Assembly (NCBI RefSeq): GCF_025146565.1
Contig: NZ_CP102258.1
Coordinates: forward strand, 4,142,510-4,206,509
Origin: Bacteroides eggerthii
GTDB lineage: Bacteria; Bacteroidota; Bacteroidia; Bacteroidales; Bacteroidaceae
Length of the DNA stretch: 64,000 bases
Direction: 5' to 3'
Positions within the stretch are counted from its first letter, which is position 1. The number at the start of each line of letters is the position of its first letter. The notes beneath the pieces are model-generated. The model ran no database searches. It was not told the origin of the DNA and was given only the letters and a program-made list of their open reading frames with translations. Below, in pieces: positions 63,651 to 64,000 of the stretch. The translations under genes and the position numbers were made by a program.

Positions 63651-64000
63651 GAATTACGCTTATATAGATTTTGTCTAAATAGCAAAGCTTATTTATCCAA
63701 AAAGGAAAAACCCTTGATAAGTCTATGTACAAAGTAAAAAAGGGGTTTATATCTACTCCGCTTTTGGAGAGGAGCAGCCCACGAAAACAGCATTATCTTA
63801 CTATATTACAAGCTGTTATACAAAAACAATAGTATATATAAAGGGGGAATTTTCACATATTCCGATAAGTAGCTGAAAGTAAAGAGATTATTGTTTTATT
63901 GAGAAACACAAGAAAAAAGAGATTTGTTTTTCTCAAATAAGATTACCAATTTTGCAAACGTAGAAGTTTTGCTTAATTAATAAATGTATCAGTAACCGTT
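63651..64000. other. AT-rich gene-free interval at the window end
   Basis: No open frame is supported. It contains a possible hairpin (AAACCC near 63706 with GGGTTT near 63745), a CTCC/GGAG stem near 63756-63770, and two 9-mers fitting the DnaA-box consensus TTATNCANA: TTATCCAAA near 63693 and TTATACAAA near 63815. The upstream region of a gene beyond the window is the simplest reading. Confidence 0.35.

Noticed and set aside
1..64000. CRISPR arrays, rRNA genes, transposases and riboswitches
   Set aside because: No regularly spaced repeats, rRNA segments, transposase motifs or recognised riboswitch cores were found on either strand.

Overview
The window looks like chromosomal DNA of a gut Bacteroides (phylum Bacteroidota). 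The evidence is SusC/SusD pairs, hybrid two-component regulators (HTCS), sulfatase and glycoside hydrolase loci, an OstA-like LptD, and a repeated Bacteroides-type -7 promoter box (TAnnTTTG) about 10-50 bases before many start codons. I could run no searches; family calls rest on motifs read by eye.

Layout. (1) 1-12.9 kb: part of a polysaccharide utilisation locus (PUL 1). It has a SusC porin cut by the window edge, a secreted KdgF-like cupin, a secreted aldose epimerase, an HTCS regulator, a secreted alpha-toroid protein that may be a polysaccharide lyase, and a divergent Ser-type sulfatase. Together they suggest a sulfated, uronic-acid-containing glycan. (2) 12.9-24.4 kb: core genes, namely a MATE exporter, lysS-gpsA-pgi, two unusual sensor kinases facing each other, and a HAD phosphatase. 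(3) 24.8-44.9 kb: PUL 2. A GH29 fucosidase, a broken gene and a GH115 alpha-glucuronidase read leftward. An HTCS regulator sits in the middle. SusC/SusD read rightward, followed by a cassette of two Tat-exported Gfo/Idh/MocA oxidoreductases, a small membrane protein and a double DUF1080 protein. That cassette resembles the oxidise-eliminate (3-keto-glycoside) route of glycan cleavage. (4) 45-53.9 kb: housekeeping and envelope genes, namely tRNA-Arg, asnA, ung, lptD, an HD hydrolase and glycosyltransferases. (5) 54.0-60.3 kb: an arsenic-resistance island (arsR, two thioredoxin-like genes, arsG, arsD, arsA, arsC, ACR3), bounded by a 49-bp imperfect direct repeat that duplicates the 3' end of a BASS-family transporter gene. 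No integrase is visible in it. (6) 60.2-64 kb: that transporter, an N-acetylmuramoyl-L-alanine amidase and an MCE/MlaD protein.

The most useful new observation is regulatory. Both PULs share one promoter layout: a direct repeat with an ACAAAA-type core, period 20-21 bp, starting about 95 and 75 bp before a TAnnTTTG box. In PUL 2 this lies in a 109-bp element present twice (92 of 109 bases identical by hand alignment, no gaps), once before the fucosidase operon and once before susC, flanking the HTCS gene. In PUL 1 the repeat lies before susC and midway between the divergent lyase-like and sulfatase genes. These are good candidates for HTCS operators.
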